Positions 25,928 to 33,515 of a stretch of DNA of 42,837 nucleotides are shown here, in pieces. Numbering within the stretch: the first letter of the stretch is position 1; each line of letters starts with the position of its first letter. The translations under genes were made by a program, and so were the position numbers. Source of the DNA: Acidobacteriota bacterium (GTDB lineage Bacteria > Acidobacteriota > Terriglobia > Bryobacterales > Bryobacteraceae); NCBI GenBank assembly GCA_021778335.1, contig JAJYCN010000006.1:1-42837 (forward strand). The letters run 5' to 3'. The notes under the pieces are model-generated. The model was not told the DNA's origin, made no database searches, and saw only the letters and a program-made list of their open reading frames with translations.

Positions 25928-27079
25928 TGCCGCGCAGAGCAGGGCGGCCCGCTGGGGTCCCGCGACGTGGATCAGCCAGCCTTCGGGAAAATCGCCGAGC
26001 GGGCGTATTCCCATCACCAGCAGTGTATTCAGGCTCATCACCCGCCCGCGAAGTCCCGCCGGTACGCGGCCCTGTAACAACGCTGCCGTAATGACCGACG
26101 TCGCGGCTTGGCCCACTCCAGCCATCATCAGCAGCGCGGCGACGGCCCACAGTGGACGCATGCTCGGAAACGTACCCAGCGCGACGGCCGAGGCGAACAG
26201 TCCCGTGAGGTACGGCACACTCTTGGAGCCGCGATCGCCGCGATGAGCCACGAGCAACGCACCTGCCACGGCCCCGATGCCGGAGCAGGCGAACAACGCC
26301 CCGAGTTTTGCATCCGAAATGTGCCAGACCGAGCCGGCGAGCACCGGCAACAACAGCGCCGATGAGGGCGTCAGAAAAAGCACCGCGGCGTAGCCGCTCA
26401 GGACGGCTCGCAACACCGGATCGGCCTTGAGCGCATCAAACAACTCGGCTACGGCGTGAATCAACCTCTGCCTGCTCTGGCGCGCGCCATTGCCCTCTCC
26501 GCCGGCCAGGAGCAGCGCGATAAGAACCGCGAGGTAGGAAACGGCATTGAGATAGAAGCAGCCTGCGTAGCCGATGCTCGCCGCGGCCAGACCCGCGAGC
26601 GTAGGTCCGGCGATCGAGGCGCCTTGAAAAATCATCGACTGCAGCGCGATCGCGTTCGTGCGTTCGGAATCCGGCACGAGCGACGGCAGCAGCGCCGCCC
26701 GCGCGGGTTGATCGGCGCTGAGCACGCAGCCGCTCGAGAAAGCCAGAACGAGCAGCATCCATAGTTCGATGCGTCCGGACGCAGTCAGATAGCCCAGCAG
26801 GGCCGCCAGGACGCCCAGCACAGTCTGCGACACGAGCAGCAGTTTCCGACGGTCGAATGCATCAGCGATTCCGCCGCCGGCGAGAGCGAACAGCAGGAAC
26901 GCCGCGGCCTGCGACAAGAGCACCGCACCGAGGGCGAACGCCGAGCCATGGGTGATCTTGAGCGTCACCAGGCTCTGCGCCACAATCTGCACCCACGTGC
27001 CGACCGCCGAGCAGGCGAGGCCAGTCCAGACAATGGCGAATCGCCGGTGCGCGAACGACCGCAGCGCGCCGGAACTCAT
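25868..27079 (-). CDS. MFS exporter (enterobactin exporter EntS-like)
   Basis: The 403-residue protein has about 12 membrane helices and belongs to the MFS_3 branch (transmembrane secretion effectors). Signatures are the N-terminal FAIVWTGLACSAVGTWVQIVAQ, the loop 2-3 motif GGGIADAFDRRKLLL, the conserved SSGCVLSADQPARAALLPSLVPDSERTNAIAL loop and FQGASIAGPTLAGL. Substrates in this branch range from siderophores to drugs. ATG 27079 is chosen because upstream in-frame residues to 27214 are low-complexity and precede the first helix of the family. It is divergent from the HldE-like gene (149-nt gap, no clear promoter seen) and its 3' end overlaps the CheX-like remnant. Confidence 0.87.
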   Translation of the reverse strand: MSSGALRSFAHRRFAIVWTGLACSAVGTWVQIVAQSLVTLKITHGSAFALGAVLLSQAAAFLLFALAGGGIADAFDRRKLLLVSQTVLGVLAALLGYLTASGRIELWMLLVLAFSSGCVLSADQPARAALLPSLVPDSERTNAIALQSMIFQGASIAGPTLAGLAAASIGYAGCFYLNAVSYLAVLIALLLAGGEGNGARQSRQRLIHAVAELFDALKADPVLRAVLSGYAAVLFLTPSSALLLPVLAGSVWHISDAKLGALFACSGIGAVAGALLVAHRGDRGSKSVPYLTGLFASAVALGTFPSMRPLWAVAALLMMAGVGQAATSVITAALLQGRVPAGLRGRVMSLNTLLVMGIRPLGDFPEGWLIHVAGPQRAALLCAALIVVAGLLLLPRRSPFHSV

Positions 27080-27228
27080 GCTGGGTGAAACCGCATCTCT
27101 CTCATCGTATGCGACTTGCCCACGTCGCCCGAAGCCGCCCCGCCCCAAAGACGCGGGAGGTGGCGCGAAGCCCGGCGAATTGTTCCAATAGAGGGTTTGG
27201 GATTCTCCCTTCACTTTAGAGAACCACG

Positions 27229-27576
27229 TTGGATTCGCGAAACAAAATTCTATCCTCCGATGAGATCGTCCGCCGCACCGCCGGCCGGGAAACGCTCTGG
27301 CTGCGCGGCCGCTTCGATCCTTTGCTCGCCCATCATGCCCGCTTCATCGAGAAGCGGAAACTGCCTGGCACGACACTGGTGATCGTCGTCGAGCAAGGCG
27401 AAGCGCCTCTCATGGACGTACGGGCCCGCCGGGAACTGGCCGCCTCGCTTCGCGCCGTCGATTACGTCGCCCTCGACGGAACACCCGCGGACGTCTCCGC
27501 GGAGATGCTGGACGACGCCGAGGCTCGCCAAGCGTTCATCGCCCGCGTTCGCGCGCGCAGCGGGGCCGCGGATTGA
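27229..27576 (+). CDS. HldE C-domain-like nucleotidyltransferase with degenerate active site
   Basis: The 115-residue product resembles the D-glycero-beta-D-manno-heptose-1-phosphate adenylyltransferase (HldE C-terminal or RfaE2) domain. The order is IVRRTAGRETLWLRGRFDPLLAHHARFIE, then TTLVIVVEQGE, then RARRELAASLRAVDYVALDGTPADV. In active enzymes the corresponding stretch reads GxFDLLHxGHxxYL. Here F29, D30 and the last His (H36) are kept, but the first His is Leu (L33) and the Gly is His (H35), so the HxGH nucleotide-binding motif is broken. It is also shorter than the typical 130-160 residues, lacking the Ser/Thr-rich C-terminal motif. The start is TTG 27229 and it overlaps the heptosyltransferase gene by 4 nt. 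Confidence 0.65.
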   Translation: MDSRNKILSSDEIVRRTAGRETLWLRGRFDPLLAHHARFIEKRKLPGTTLVIVVEQGEAPLMDVRARRELAASLRAVDYVALDGTPADVSAEMLDDAEARQAFIARVRARSGAAD

Positions 27577-28532
27577 CGCCCACTCCGCTTCGCATCCTCG
27601 TTGTCCGCCTGGGCGCGATGGGCGACGTGATTCATGCTCTGCCGGCGGCTGCCAGCCTCAAGCACAGCTTGCCGGGCTCGATGGTCGACTGGGCGATCGA
27701 GGAGCGCTGGCTGCCTTTGCTCGAGGGCAACCCCTACATCGACCGCGCCGTCCCCATCGACCGCAAGACTTTTCGCGGCATTCGGCGCGCCTGGTCGGAC
27801 CTCCGCTCCGCCCCCTACGACCTTGCCGTCGACTTCCAGGGCCTGATCAAATCCGCGCTCATCGCCGCCATTGCCCGTCCCGAGCGCATCTTCGGTTTCG
27901 ACCGGACGCGGGAACGGCCCGCCGCATGGTTTTACTCCCGCCGTGTCCGCCCGCAGACCGCTCACGTGGTGGATCAGAACCTGGAACTTGTGGCCGCCGC
28001 CGGCGTCTCGAACCCGCTGCGCCAGTTCCCTTTGCCCGAAGGCCGGCTTGAAGGGAGTCTCCCGGAGGGCCCCTTTGTCCTCGCCAACCCGCTGGCGGGC
28101 TGGGGCGCCAAGCAATGGCCGCTCGAACATTACACGGCTCTCGGCGCCATGCTCAAAAGCGATTTGGGACTCACCCTCGTCCTCAACGCCCCGAAGAAGA
28201 TCTCCCTTCCGGACATCGTGCCGCACGTCTCCGGCATCCCGGGCCTGATATATGCGACGCGGCGCGCCGCGGCGGTGGTCGGCCTGGATAGCGGACCGCT
28301 TCATCTGGCCGCGGCGCTCGGTAAGCCGGGTGTCGGGATCTACGGCCCTACCGATCCGGCTCGCAACGGCCCTTACGGCAACACCATCGCCGTTCTGCGC
28401 GCACCCGGCGCGGTCACTACGTACCGCCGCCTGCGGGAGACCGGCGCCGACATGCGCTCCATCTCCCCGGAGATGGTTTTTCAGGCGCTTCGGGAAAAGC
28501 TTGCGCAGTCTCGCGCGGGAGAACGTCCGTGA
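27573..28532 (+). CDS. Glycosyltransferase family 9 (heptosyltransferase I/WaaC-like)
   Basis: The 319-residue GT-B enzyme transfers L-glycero-D-manno-heptose from its ADP-activated form to the LPS inner core. It opens with RILVVRLGAMGDVIHALPAAASLK, characteristic of GT9, followed by DLAVDFQGLIKSALIA. The C-terminal nucleotide-sugar domain has VLANPLAGWGAKQWPLEHYTAL and the GT9 hallmark GLDSGPLHLAAALGKPGVGIYGPTDPARNGPYG. The TTG start overlaps the preceding stop (TTGA) and the stop overlaps the next gene's GTG (GTGA). The sugar donor and acceptor are inferred from family and from hldD in the window. Confidence 0.9.
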   Translation: MTPTPLRILVVRLGAMGDVIHALPAAASLKHSLPGSMVDWAIEERWLPLLEGNPYIDRAVPIDRKTFRGIRRAWSDLRSAPYDLAVDFQGLIKSALIAAIARPERIFGFDRTRERPAAWFYSRRVRPQTAHVVDQNLELVAAAGVSNPLRQFPLPEGRLEGSLPEGPFVLANPLAGWGAKQWPLEHYTALGAMLKSDLGLTLVLNAPKKISLPDIVPHVSGIPGLIYATRRAAAVVGLDSGPLHLAAALGKPGVGIYGPTDPARNGPYGNTIAVLRAPGAVTTYRRLRETGADMRSISPEMVFQALREKLAQSRAGERP

Positions 28533-29083
28533 GCGGTTCGCTGTTCCCCAAGCCTTACGCCGACCTCGTGGCGCGTCTCCGCGTGCCAAGCGGATTTCTG
28601 CTCGTCGCGGAGTTTGCCTGGCTCGCCCGTCCCGAACCCATCGCGCTTGCCACCGGCGTGGCCGTGTCGGCCTGCGGCCTGTTGCTTCGCGGATGGGCGG
28701 CGGGCCACCTGGAAAAGAATCGGCAACTGGCGCGCAGCGGGCCGTATTCGTGGGTGCGAAATCCCTTGTATATCGGCACCCTGCTCGTCGCGGCGGGCCT
28801 CGTCGTCTCCGCCCGGCGCTGGGAACTCGCCATCCTCTTCGGCGCCGTTTTCCTGCTCATCTATCTTCCGGTGATCGAACTCGAAGAACAGCACCTCCGG
28901 CGCCTGTTTCCCGAATATGCCGACTACGCCGCGCAAGTTCCCAAGCTTCTCCCGCGCCGGCCCGTTCAACCCGCCCCAGGGCGATTCCGCTGGGCCGTGT
29001 ACAAGAAAAATCAGGAATACCAGGCGCTGCTCGGTTATCTTGCGGGCCTGGCCTGGCTGATCTGGAAAACGCTCGCCCGGTGA
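28529..29083 (+). CDS. Isoprenylcysteine carboxyl methyltransferase-like membrane protein
   Basis: This 184-residue integral membrane protein has the ICMT/PEMT signature in its C-terminal half: GPYSWVRNPLYIGTLLVAAGLVV followed by a helix pair and VIELEEQHLRRLFPEYADYAAQVPKLLP. These regions bind AdoMet in the family. Bacterial members methylate lipids or unknown small hydrophobic substrates; none has a reason to act on prenylated protein. The gene overlaps the heptosyltransferase by 4 nt (GTGA), suggesting a role in modifying a lipid or LPS component, though that is inference. Confidence 0.82.
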   Translation: MSGSLFPKPYADLVARLRVPSGFLLVAEFAWLARPEPIALATGVAVSACGLLLRGWAAGHLEKNRQLARSGPYSWVRNPLYIGTLLVAAGLVVSARRWELAILFGAVFLLIYLPVIELEEQHLRRLFPEYADYAAQVPKLLPRRPVQPAPGRFRWAVYKKNQEYQALLGYLAGLAWLIWKTLAR

Positions 29084-29109
29084 GTCCGCCGGGCCACAGA
29101 CCCCGGCGC

Positions 29110-29115
29110 TACAAT
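29110..29115 (+). promoter_or_regulatory. -10-like box before a small basic protein gene
   Basis: TACAAT ends 6 nt before ATG 29122, so the expected transcription start is the start codon itself. No good -35 was found at the usual distance. Confidence 0.35.
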
Positions 29116-29121
29116 CGCTCT

Positions 29122-29334
29122 ATGGACGCCACGGCGACGCGAAGAGCCGTTCAAAGCCGAACGCGGAAAAGCCTTCCGGCAATTTGCCGCCGGACCCTCT
29201 CCGCCGTGGCGCGCGCCGCGTCTCGTCTGTTGCGCCGCAAACCGGAAGACCCCTACGCTTATGCCGTGGCCCGTCGGCCAACCGCTCCCCGCGGCCCGCG
29301 GTCTGCCTCGGCCGTCCTGGACCTTCCCGAGTGA
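29122..29334 (+). CDS. Small basic hypothetical protein
   Basis: The 70-residue product has an arginine-rich N-terminal half (TRRAVQSRTRKSLPAICRR, ASRLLRRKPEDPYAYAVARR) and a Pro/Arg/Ser-rich tail ending in AVLDLPE. I do not recognise a domain. No signal peptide or membrane segment is seen. Support for its being real is a TACAAT box 6 nt upstream of ATG 29122 and an ordered KPEDPYAYAV core that does not look like random high-GC translation. The reading frame is open far upstream through the methyltransferase gene, but the residues there are a shadow. It ends 16 nt before the convergent cyanophycinase-like gene. Confidence 0.5.
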   Translation: MDATATRRAVQSRTRKSLPAICRRTLSAVARAASRLLRRKPEDPYAYAVARRPTAPRGPRSASAVLDLPE

Positions 29335-29350
29335 TGCAAACCGGGCGAAT

Positions 29351-30352
29351 TCAGTAGATCGCCCCGCCTTCCTGCGCCGATTTCACCACGCCGTTCTCGA
29401 CCGCGACGGAGAAGCGCACTCCGCCGGCCCCACTCCAACGCAGCAGATCGAAACTGCCGCCTTCGGAGGCGCGGTAGACTTCAGCCCCGTGCAGCGTCAG
29501 CGGGTCGCCTGGGTTGCAGTCGTCGGCCTTTTTCGTCAAGCGGACGAAATACGCCGCGCCGGAGCCAAGCACCGACGCCTTTCCGTCGGGTTCGATCAGG
29601 GCCGCCGTTTTGTCGTCGATGAAAATTCCGTGCGGTTCCGGCGTCCATCCCTGGGCTACGAGCCGTGCAAGGAGGGCCAGATCGCGCCCCATCGCGTCAT
29701 GTTGGGCGAAGTGGGCGTCCGTTAAGGTCCCGCCCAGCAGGGGAATCTTCAGAAAGTGCCGCGCGAGGGCGATCCGATCATCGAAAGGATCGGCCAGCGC
29801 CTGGGCGGAAGTAACCGCTCCGCCGGCCGCCGTGTCGACAAATTCGGAGAGCATATTGAGCCCCGCGGCCGCGCCTCCCATTGGCACGCCCCGCGCGACG
29901 GCCGCGTTGATCTCATCCTGCAGCGGCGACGCTTGCCAGGAATCGACATACTTGGCCTGATCGCCGCCGGCGATGAATATCGCCTCCGCATGGCGTACGG
30001 CCTGGACCACGAAATCCGTTCTCGCTCCCTCGCGGCCTGTCACGGTCAGCGTCGCCACGGAATTCAGCGACGGGCAGACGCGATGGATGTAGCCGTTATA
30101 CGAGTCATCGGAGGAATCGCGGAGTACCAGCAGATCGCCGCCGTTTGCCTTCGCGCATAACCAGGCGATGCCGCGGTCCATGTCGCCTCCGCCAGCGGCG
30201 AGAAGATAACCCGCTGAGGGGCGCGGCGACGCATCCGAGGCCTTGCCGAGCCGGGCATACTTGTATCCGGGATCTTTCACCGAGGCCGGTTGGCCATGGA
30301 CCAGGACGCAGATCGCAAACGCAATATTCGCCAACGGAACAACGGGCTTCAT
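29351..30352 (-). CDS. Cyanophycinase-like (peptidase S51) protein lacking the Ser nucleophile
   Basis: The 333-residue product has an N-terminal signal sequence (MKPVVPLANIAFAICVLVHG). The S51 fold is recognisable: GYLLAAGGGDMDRGIAWLC, DSSDDSYNGYIHR, EAIFIAGGDQAKYVDSW, then VPMGGAAAGLNMLSE, and later LTDAHFAQHDAMGRDLALLARL and GIFIDDKTAALI. In cyanophycinase and dipeptidase E the nucleophile sits in a GGTSAG motif; here that motif reads GGAAAG, with GCC at the Ser codon position, so a hydrolase of the usual mechanism is not expected. It may be a binding protein or pseudoenzyme. It is the last gene of the aroF operon, 28 nt behind the PfkB kinase. Confidence 0.78.
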   Translation of the reverse strand: MKPVVPLANIAFAICVLVHGQPASVKDPGYKYARLGKASDASPRPSAGYLLAAGGGDMDRGIAWLCAKANGGDLLVLRDSSDDSYNGYIHRVCPSLNSVATLTVTGREGARTDFVVQAVRHAEAIFIAGGDQAKYVDSWQASPLQDEINAAVARGVPMGGAAAGLNMLSEFVDTAAGGAVTSAQALADPFDDRIALARHFLKIPLLGGTLTDAHFAQHDAMGRDLALLARLVAQGWTPEPHGIFIDDKTAALIEPDGKASVLGSGAAYFVRLTKKADDCNPGDPLTLHGAEVYRASEGGSFDLLRWSGAGGVRFSVAVENGVVKSAQEGGAIY

Positions 30353-30380
30353 CAGTGACCATGATAGGTCACCCGCGCGG

Positions 30381-31325
30381 CTAAGCCTCCACGGTGCGCG
30401 CCCACGCGATGGTCTCTTCAAAACCCAGCAGTCCCGTGATGCTGCCCACCGCCGTCACGCTCCGCGCCCCGACGGCATTGGCGAGCCGCGCCGCCTCGGG
30501 GAAGTCCATTCCGCGCGCCAACCCGGCAAGGAAGCCGCCCGCGAAACAATCGCCCGCTCCCGTCGTATCCCGTACCGTCACCTTGAATCCCGGCGAATGA
30601 AACTGGCGGTTTCTCTCGAAAACGGCGCAACCCTCGGCGCCCAACTTGATCACAACGGCCCTGGCGCCGGCTTCCTGAAGGATCTCCGCCTGCCGGGACG
30701 GCTCGGTATGGCCGGTCAACTCCCGCGCCTCGTCATGATTGGCAAAAAGCACGTCGGTCTCGGCAAGACTCGGAGCCAGCGACCGCAGCCATTCGCCGCT
30801 CGAATCCCAGCCGCCGTCGATCGAGGTCCGCAGGCCCAATGCGTGCGCTTCCTTCAGCATCGCCGGCCCGTTCGTCCGAAGTCCCGGCACGCCGAAGGGA
30901 TTCCCGATATGGAGAAACCCACAGCCCGCGCTCAGCGCTCCTTCAAGCGGCGGCGGCGGGTTGAAGACGGATCGGCTCACACCCGGACAATGCAGCAGCG
31001 CGCGTGCTCCGTCGGCCCGCACCAGCGCTACGGAAGCGGAGGTCGGCGCTTCCCCCCGGTCCACGAATGAAATCTCGACGCCGGACTCGCGCAGAATAGC
31101 GAGAACTCTTTCGCCGTTGGCGTCTTTGCCGACGCGCCCGGCCAACCGCGCCGGCACGCCGAGCCGGGCGATCGCAATCGCGGTATTGGCGCCGTTGCCG
31201 CCAATCTGTTGTTCAATCGAATCGACCCACAGGCTGGTGTGCCAGTGCGTCTCGTTTGGCGCCGGCCGGACCAGCGTGTCGAACACGATATTGCCGCAGC
31301 AGAGAACCCCGGGCGTCTGGGTCAT
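30381..31325 (-). CDS. PfkB-family carbohydrate kinase
   Basis: The 314-residue ribokinase-type enzyme has the N-terminal GGNGANTAIAIARLGVPARLAGRVGKDANG motif (PfkB signature 1) and the C-terminal DTTGAGDCFAGGFLAGL motif with the catalytic Asp and anion hole (signature 2). The expected lid segment is CGNIVFDTLVRPAP. The substrate could be a sugar, a nucleoside or another hydroxymethyl compound; the sequence does not decide. It starts 4 nt behind the membrane-anchored hypothetical gene in the aroF operon. Confidence 0.9.
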   Translation of the reverse strand: MTQTPGVLCCGNIVFDTLVRPAPNETHWHTSLWVDSIEQQIGGNGANTAIAIARLGVPARLAGRVGKDANGERVLAILRESGVEISFVDRGEAPTSASVALVRADGARALLHCPGVSRSVFNPPPPLEGALSAGCGFLHIGNPFGVPGLRTNGPAMLKEAHALGLRTSIDGGWDSSGEWLRSLAPSLAETDVLFANHDEARELTGHTEPSRQAEILQEAGARAVVIKLGAEGCAVFERNRQFHSPGFKVTVRDTTGAGDCFAGGFLAGLARGMDFPEAARLANAVGARSVTAVGSITGLLGFEETIAWARTVEA

Positions 31326-31329
31326 CGGC

Positions 31330-32256
31330 TCAGTTCGCGCCGCCTTCTCCCAGCGTGGCCAGGAACTGGGCCGGCAACGGCCATTCGCCGGTCACCCGGT
31401 TGCGCTCGCAATGGAATGTTCCCGAGGCGAGCAATCCGCCCACGCTCGGCGTATTCGCGGCTGCGCCATTCTGCTGCGCCAACTCGGTCCGAAGTGTGGC
31501 CGTGCTGGTTTCGAGTTGAGCTTCGAGTTGCGTCGCGGCCGGCGGATCCTGACAGTCGAGTTGTGCCTCCAGGACAAGTCCGGCTCCGCGCGCCGAAAGC
31601 GTAAACACAATGGGCCGCGTTCCGGCCACGGAAGCCAGCAGCGGCCTGGCCGGTTCCGGCAACAACCCCGATGCCGTAATCGCCTGCGCGCTCGTCTTTA
31701 CCCAAACCGCGCCGGTAGGAGTATCACCGGGCCGTGCGTCGCGCGCGTGGATCTGCCGCACCGCTTCGCCCTCCGTGCTCACAGCCAGGTCGAGCACGTC
31801 ATCCTGATCGAGATAGAACGAGATCCTCCGCTCCGGACGGCTCCCGCTCATCCGGCAGACGCCCCCCTGGCAGTTTCCTCCCTGCTGTTCCGCATACGCC
31901 TCGAGCGATTTCCAGTCGAAGCGTCCACGCAGCACAAAGAACTCCTCCCCGCCGGCGAACAGTATCGCGGCGGCGTCCAGATCGCGCTGGTAGTCGAACC
32001 GTGTCCGCGCGACAAACTGGCGGTAGTCGGCGTCCTGTTCCGACTCCGAACCGTTGAGAAGGCCAAGCAGTCCCGCGCGCCTCGCGGAGGCGAAATCCAG
32101 ATAAACGATGGTGCCCGCCCGTCCGGGCAGCATCGCCACCAGCTCCGCGGACGACATCGCTTTGCCGCGCCGCATCCAATACACGCCGCCCAGAATCGCC
32201 CCGCACAGGACGAGCAGCGCGGTTGCAAGCTGGAACGGGTGCAGATGGAAGCGCAC
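31330..32256 (-). CDS. Membrane-anchored hypothetical protein
   Basis: I do not recognise the family of this 308-residue product. One N-terminal membrane helix (FQLATALLVLCGAILGGVYW, about residues 8-27) is followed by a soluble, probably periplasmic part. That part has a repeated pattern of extended strands (GTIVYLDFASARRAGLLGLL, AAAILFAGGEEFFVLRGRFDWKSL, RPIVFTLSARGAGLVLEAQLDC) and two cysteines close together (C128, C133). It is reminiscent of bacterial proteins with DUF3352-like beta-rich repeats, but I cannot assign it. GTG 32256 is used, 12 nt behind aroF. Co-transcription with aroF and a PfkB kinase is likely. Confidence 0.65.
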   Translation of the reverse strand: MRFHLHPFQLATALLVLCGAILGGVYWMRRGKAMSSAELVAMLPGRAGTIVYLDFASARRAGLLGLLNGSESEQDADYRQFVARTRFDYQRDLDAAAILFAGGEEFFVLRGRFDWKSLEAYAEQQGGNCQGGVCRMSGSRPERRISFYLDQDDVLDLAVSTEGEAVRQIHARDARPGDTPTGAVWVKTSAQAITASGLLPEPARPLLASVAGTRPIVFTLSARGAGLVLEAQLDCQDPPAATQLEAQLETSTATLRTELAQQNGAAANTPSVGGLLASGTFHCERNRVTGEWPLPAQFLATLGEGGAN

Positions 32257-32268
32257 AAGCGAAGCCGC

Positions 32269-33309
32269 TTAAACCGCTACCGCCGCTACCGCCTCGCGGG
32301 AGGACTTCCACAGCTTCACGTAAGGCTCCAGGTCCCGCATCATCTTCGCGAACTGAGGCAAGTCCAGCGACTGCGCCCCGTCGCTCACCGCTTTGTCCGG
32401 ATGCGGATGCACCTCGACAATCAGTCCATCGGCGCCGATCGCCACACCCGCGCGCGACAGGGCCGGCACCAGACTCCGTTTCCCCGTCGCGTGACTCGGA
32501 TCGAGGATCACCGGCAGATGCGTCAGTTCGTTCAAAAGCGCAACGGCGGTGATGTCGCAGGTGTTTCGCGTCGCCGTCTCAAACGTGCGGATGCCGCGCT
32601 CGCACAAAATGACGTCCGAATTGCCGTGCGCCACCACATACTCGGCCGACATCAGAAGTTCCTTGATCGTCGAGCTCATGCCGCGCTTCAAAAGCACGGG
32701 ACGGCCGCAGCGGCCCAGCGTCTTCAGCAGCGAGAAGTTCTGCATGTTCCGCGCGCCGATCTGCAGAATGTCGGCGTAGGATGCGACTAGCTCCACATCA
32801 CGGTCGCTCATCACTTCGGTGATGATGCCGAGCCCGGTGGCCTGCTTCGCCTTGTGCAAGAGCTTCAGGCCTTCTTCTTCGAGCCCCTGAAAATCGTAAG
32901 GCGACGTCCGCGGCTTGAACGCGCCGCCGCGCAGGAACTTCGCCCCACACGCGGCCACGCCCTCGGCCGCCTCGAGGATCTGTTTCTCATTCTCCACCGA
33001 GCACGGGCCGGCCATGACGATGAACTCATCGCCGCCGATCTCGACGCCATTGGCGACCACCTGGGTTTTCGCCGGCCTGAATTCGCGGCTCACGAACTTA
33101 TAAGGCGCTGAAATGCGCACCGCACGCTCCACCTGAGGCATCGCTTCCACCGACTCCAGGCAGGCGGTCACATCTCCCATGCCCACCACGCCGATCACTA
33201 CCCGCTCCTCGCCTTCAATCGAGTGGACCTTGTAGCCGAAGTCGCGAATCCGCTCGCAAACCTGGTCAATCTCTTCCTTCGTTGAATGCCGCTTCATGGA
33301 AATAATCAT
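32269..33309 (-). CDS. aroF: 3-deoxy-7-phosphoheptulonate synthase (DAHP synthase, type I-beta with N-terminal regulatory domain)
   Basis: The 346-residue enzyme condenses PEP and erythrose-4-phosphate, the first step of the shikimate pathway. A ferredoxin-like regulatory domain (about 1-70) precedes the TIM barrel. Visible motifs are [40 protein letters not shown] (PEP/E4P-binding), [48 protein letters not shown], the [17 protein letters not shown] segment and [15 protein letters not shown] (metal and phosphate ligands). Its N-terminal domain allows feedback by Phe/Tyr in related enzymes. A complete attenuator with an aromatic leader peptide lies directly upstream (33325-33489). Three genes follow it in the same direction with gaps of 12, 4 and 28 nt. 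Confidence 0.95.
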   Translation of the reverse strand: MIISMKRHSTKEEIDQVCERIRDFGYKVHSIEGEERVVIGVVGMGDVTACLESVEAMPQVERAVRISAPYKFVSREFRPAKTQVVANGVEIGGDEFIVMAGPCSVENEKQILEAAEGVAACGAKFLRGGAFKPRTSPYDFQGLEEEGLKLLHKAKQATGLGIITEVMSDRDVELVASYADILQIGARNMQNFSLLKTLGRCGRPVLLKRGMSSTIKELLMSAEYVVAHGNSDVILCERGIRTFETATRNTCDITAVALLNELTHLPVILDPSHATGKRSLVPALSRAGVAIGADGLIVEVHPHPDKAVSDGAQSLDLPQFAKMMRDLEPYVKLWKSSREAVAAVAV

Positions 33310-33324
33310 TCTCTAGGTGCCCCT

Positions 33325-33353
33325 AAAATAAAAAACCCACTCTTTCGAGTGGG
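33325..33353 (-). terminator. Attenuator terminator hairpin upstream of aroF
   Basis: On the minus strand CCCACTC (33353-33347) and GAGTGGG (33342-33336) form a perfect 7-bp stem closed by a GAAA tetraloop, followed by TTTTTTATTTT (33335-33325). This is a canonical intrinsic terminator. It lies 15 nt before the aroF start, inside the leader rather than behind a gene, so it must act as an attenuator. Its 5' arm is complementary to the alternative antiterminator arm at 33390-33384. Confidence 0.9.
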
Positions 33354-33383
33354 CCGTTACTTACTTTCCTCAAACTTGCAGCG

Positions 33384-33398
33384 CCACTCGTGACGAGT
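33384..33398 (-). promoter_or_regulatory. Antiterminator/pause arms of the aroF attenuator
   Basis: Region 1 (ACTCG, 33398-33394) pairs with CGAGT (33390-33386) as a 5-bp hairpin with a TCA loop. Region 2 (CGAGTGG, 33390-33384) is also perfectly complementary over 7 bp to CCACTCG (33352-33346), which is the 5' arm of the terminator. Region 1 begins at the last base of the leader-peptide stop codon, the standard geometry for ribosome-controlled switching. Confidence 0.8.
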
Positions 33399-33451
33399 CA
33401 GGTCCCGTACCAGAACCAAAATCGAAACGAGTTGAACGACACGATCCGCAT
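33398..33451 (-). CDS. Aromatic leader peptide of the aroF attenuator
   Basis: A 17-codon reading frame (ATG 33451, TGA ending 33398) encodes MRIVSFNSFRFWFWYGT. Seven of 17 residues are aromatic (Phe at 6, 9, 11 and 13; Trp at 12 and 14; Tyr at 15), six of them packed in positions 9-15 just before the stop. That composition is what attenuation needs: shortage of charged tRNA-Phe, -Trp or -Tyr would stall the ribosome over region 1 and let region 2 sequester the terminator's 5' arm. The ATG is 8 nt after the -10 box, so the leader mRNA is essentially leaderless. It is too short for routine gene calling. Confidence 0.88.
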   Translation of the reverse strand: MRIVSFNSFRFWFWYGT

Positions 33452-33459
33452 CAAATCGA

Positions 33460-33489
33460 AGTATAGGCTGATTCCCTGAGCGATTGCAA
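33460..33489 (-). promoter_or_regulatory. aroF promoter
   Basis: On the minus strand TTGCAA (33489-33484) and TATACT (33465-33460) are separated by 18 nt, a good sigma-70-type promoter in the gap behind the phenylalanine hydroxylase gene. Predicted initiation is near 33453, at the leader-peptide ATG. The -35 hexamer is identical to that of the CHAT-operon promoter at 40601-40628. Confidence 0.75.
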
Positions 33490-33515
33490 GCGGAATCTTC
33501 AGGCCGGGCGCGCCC

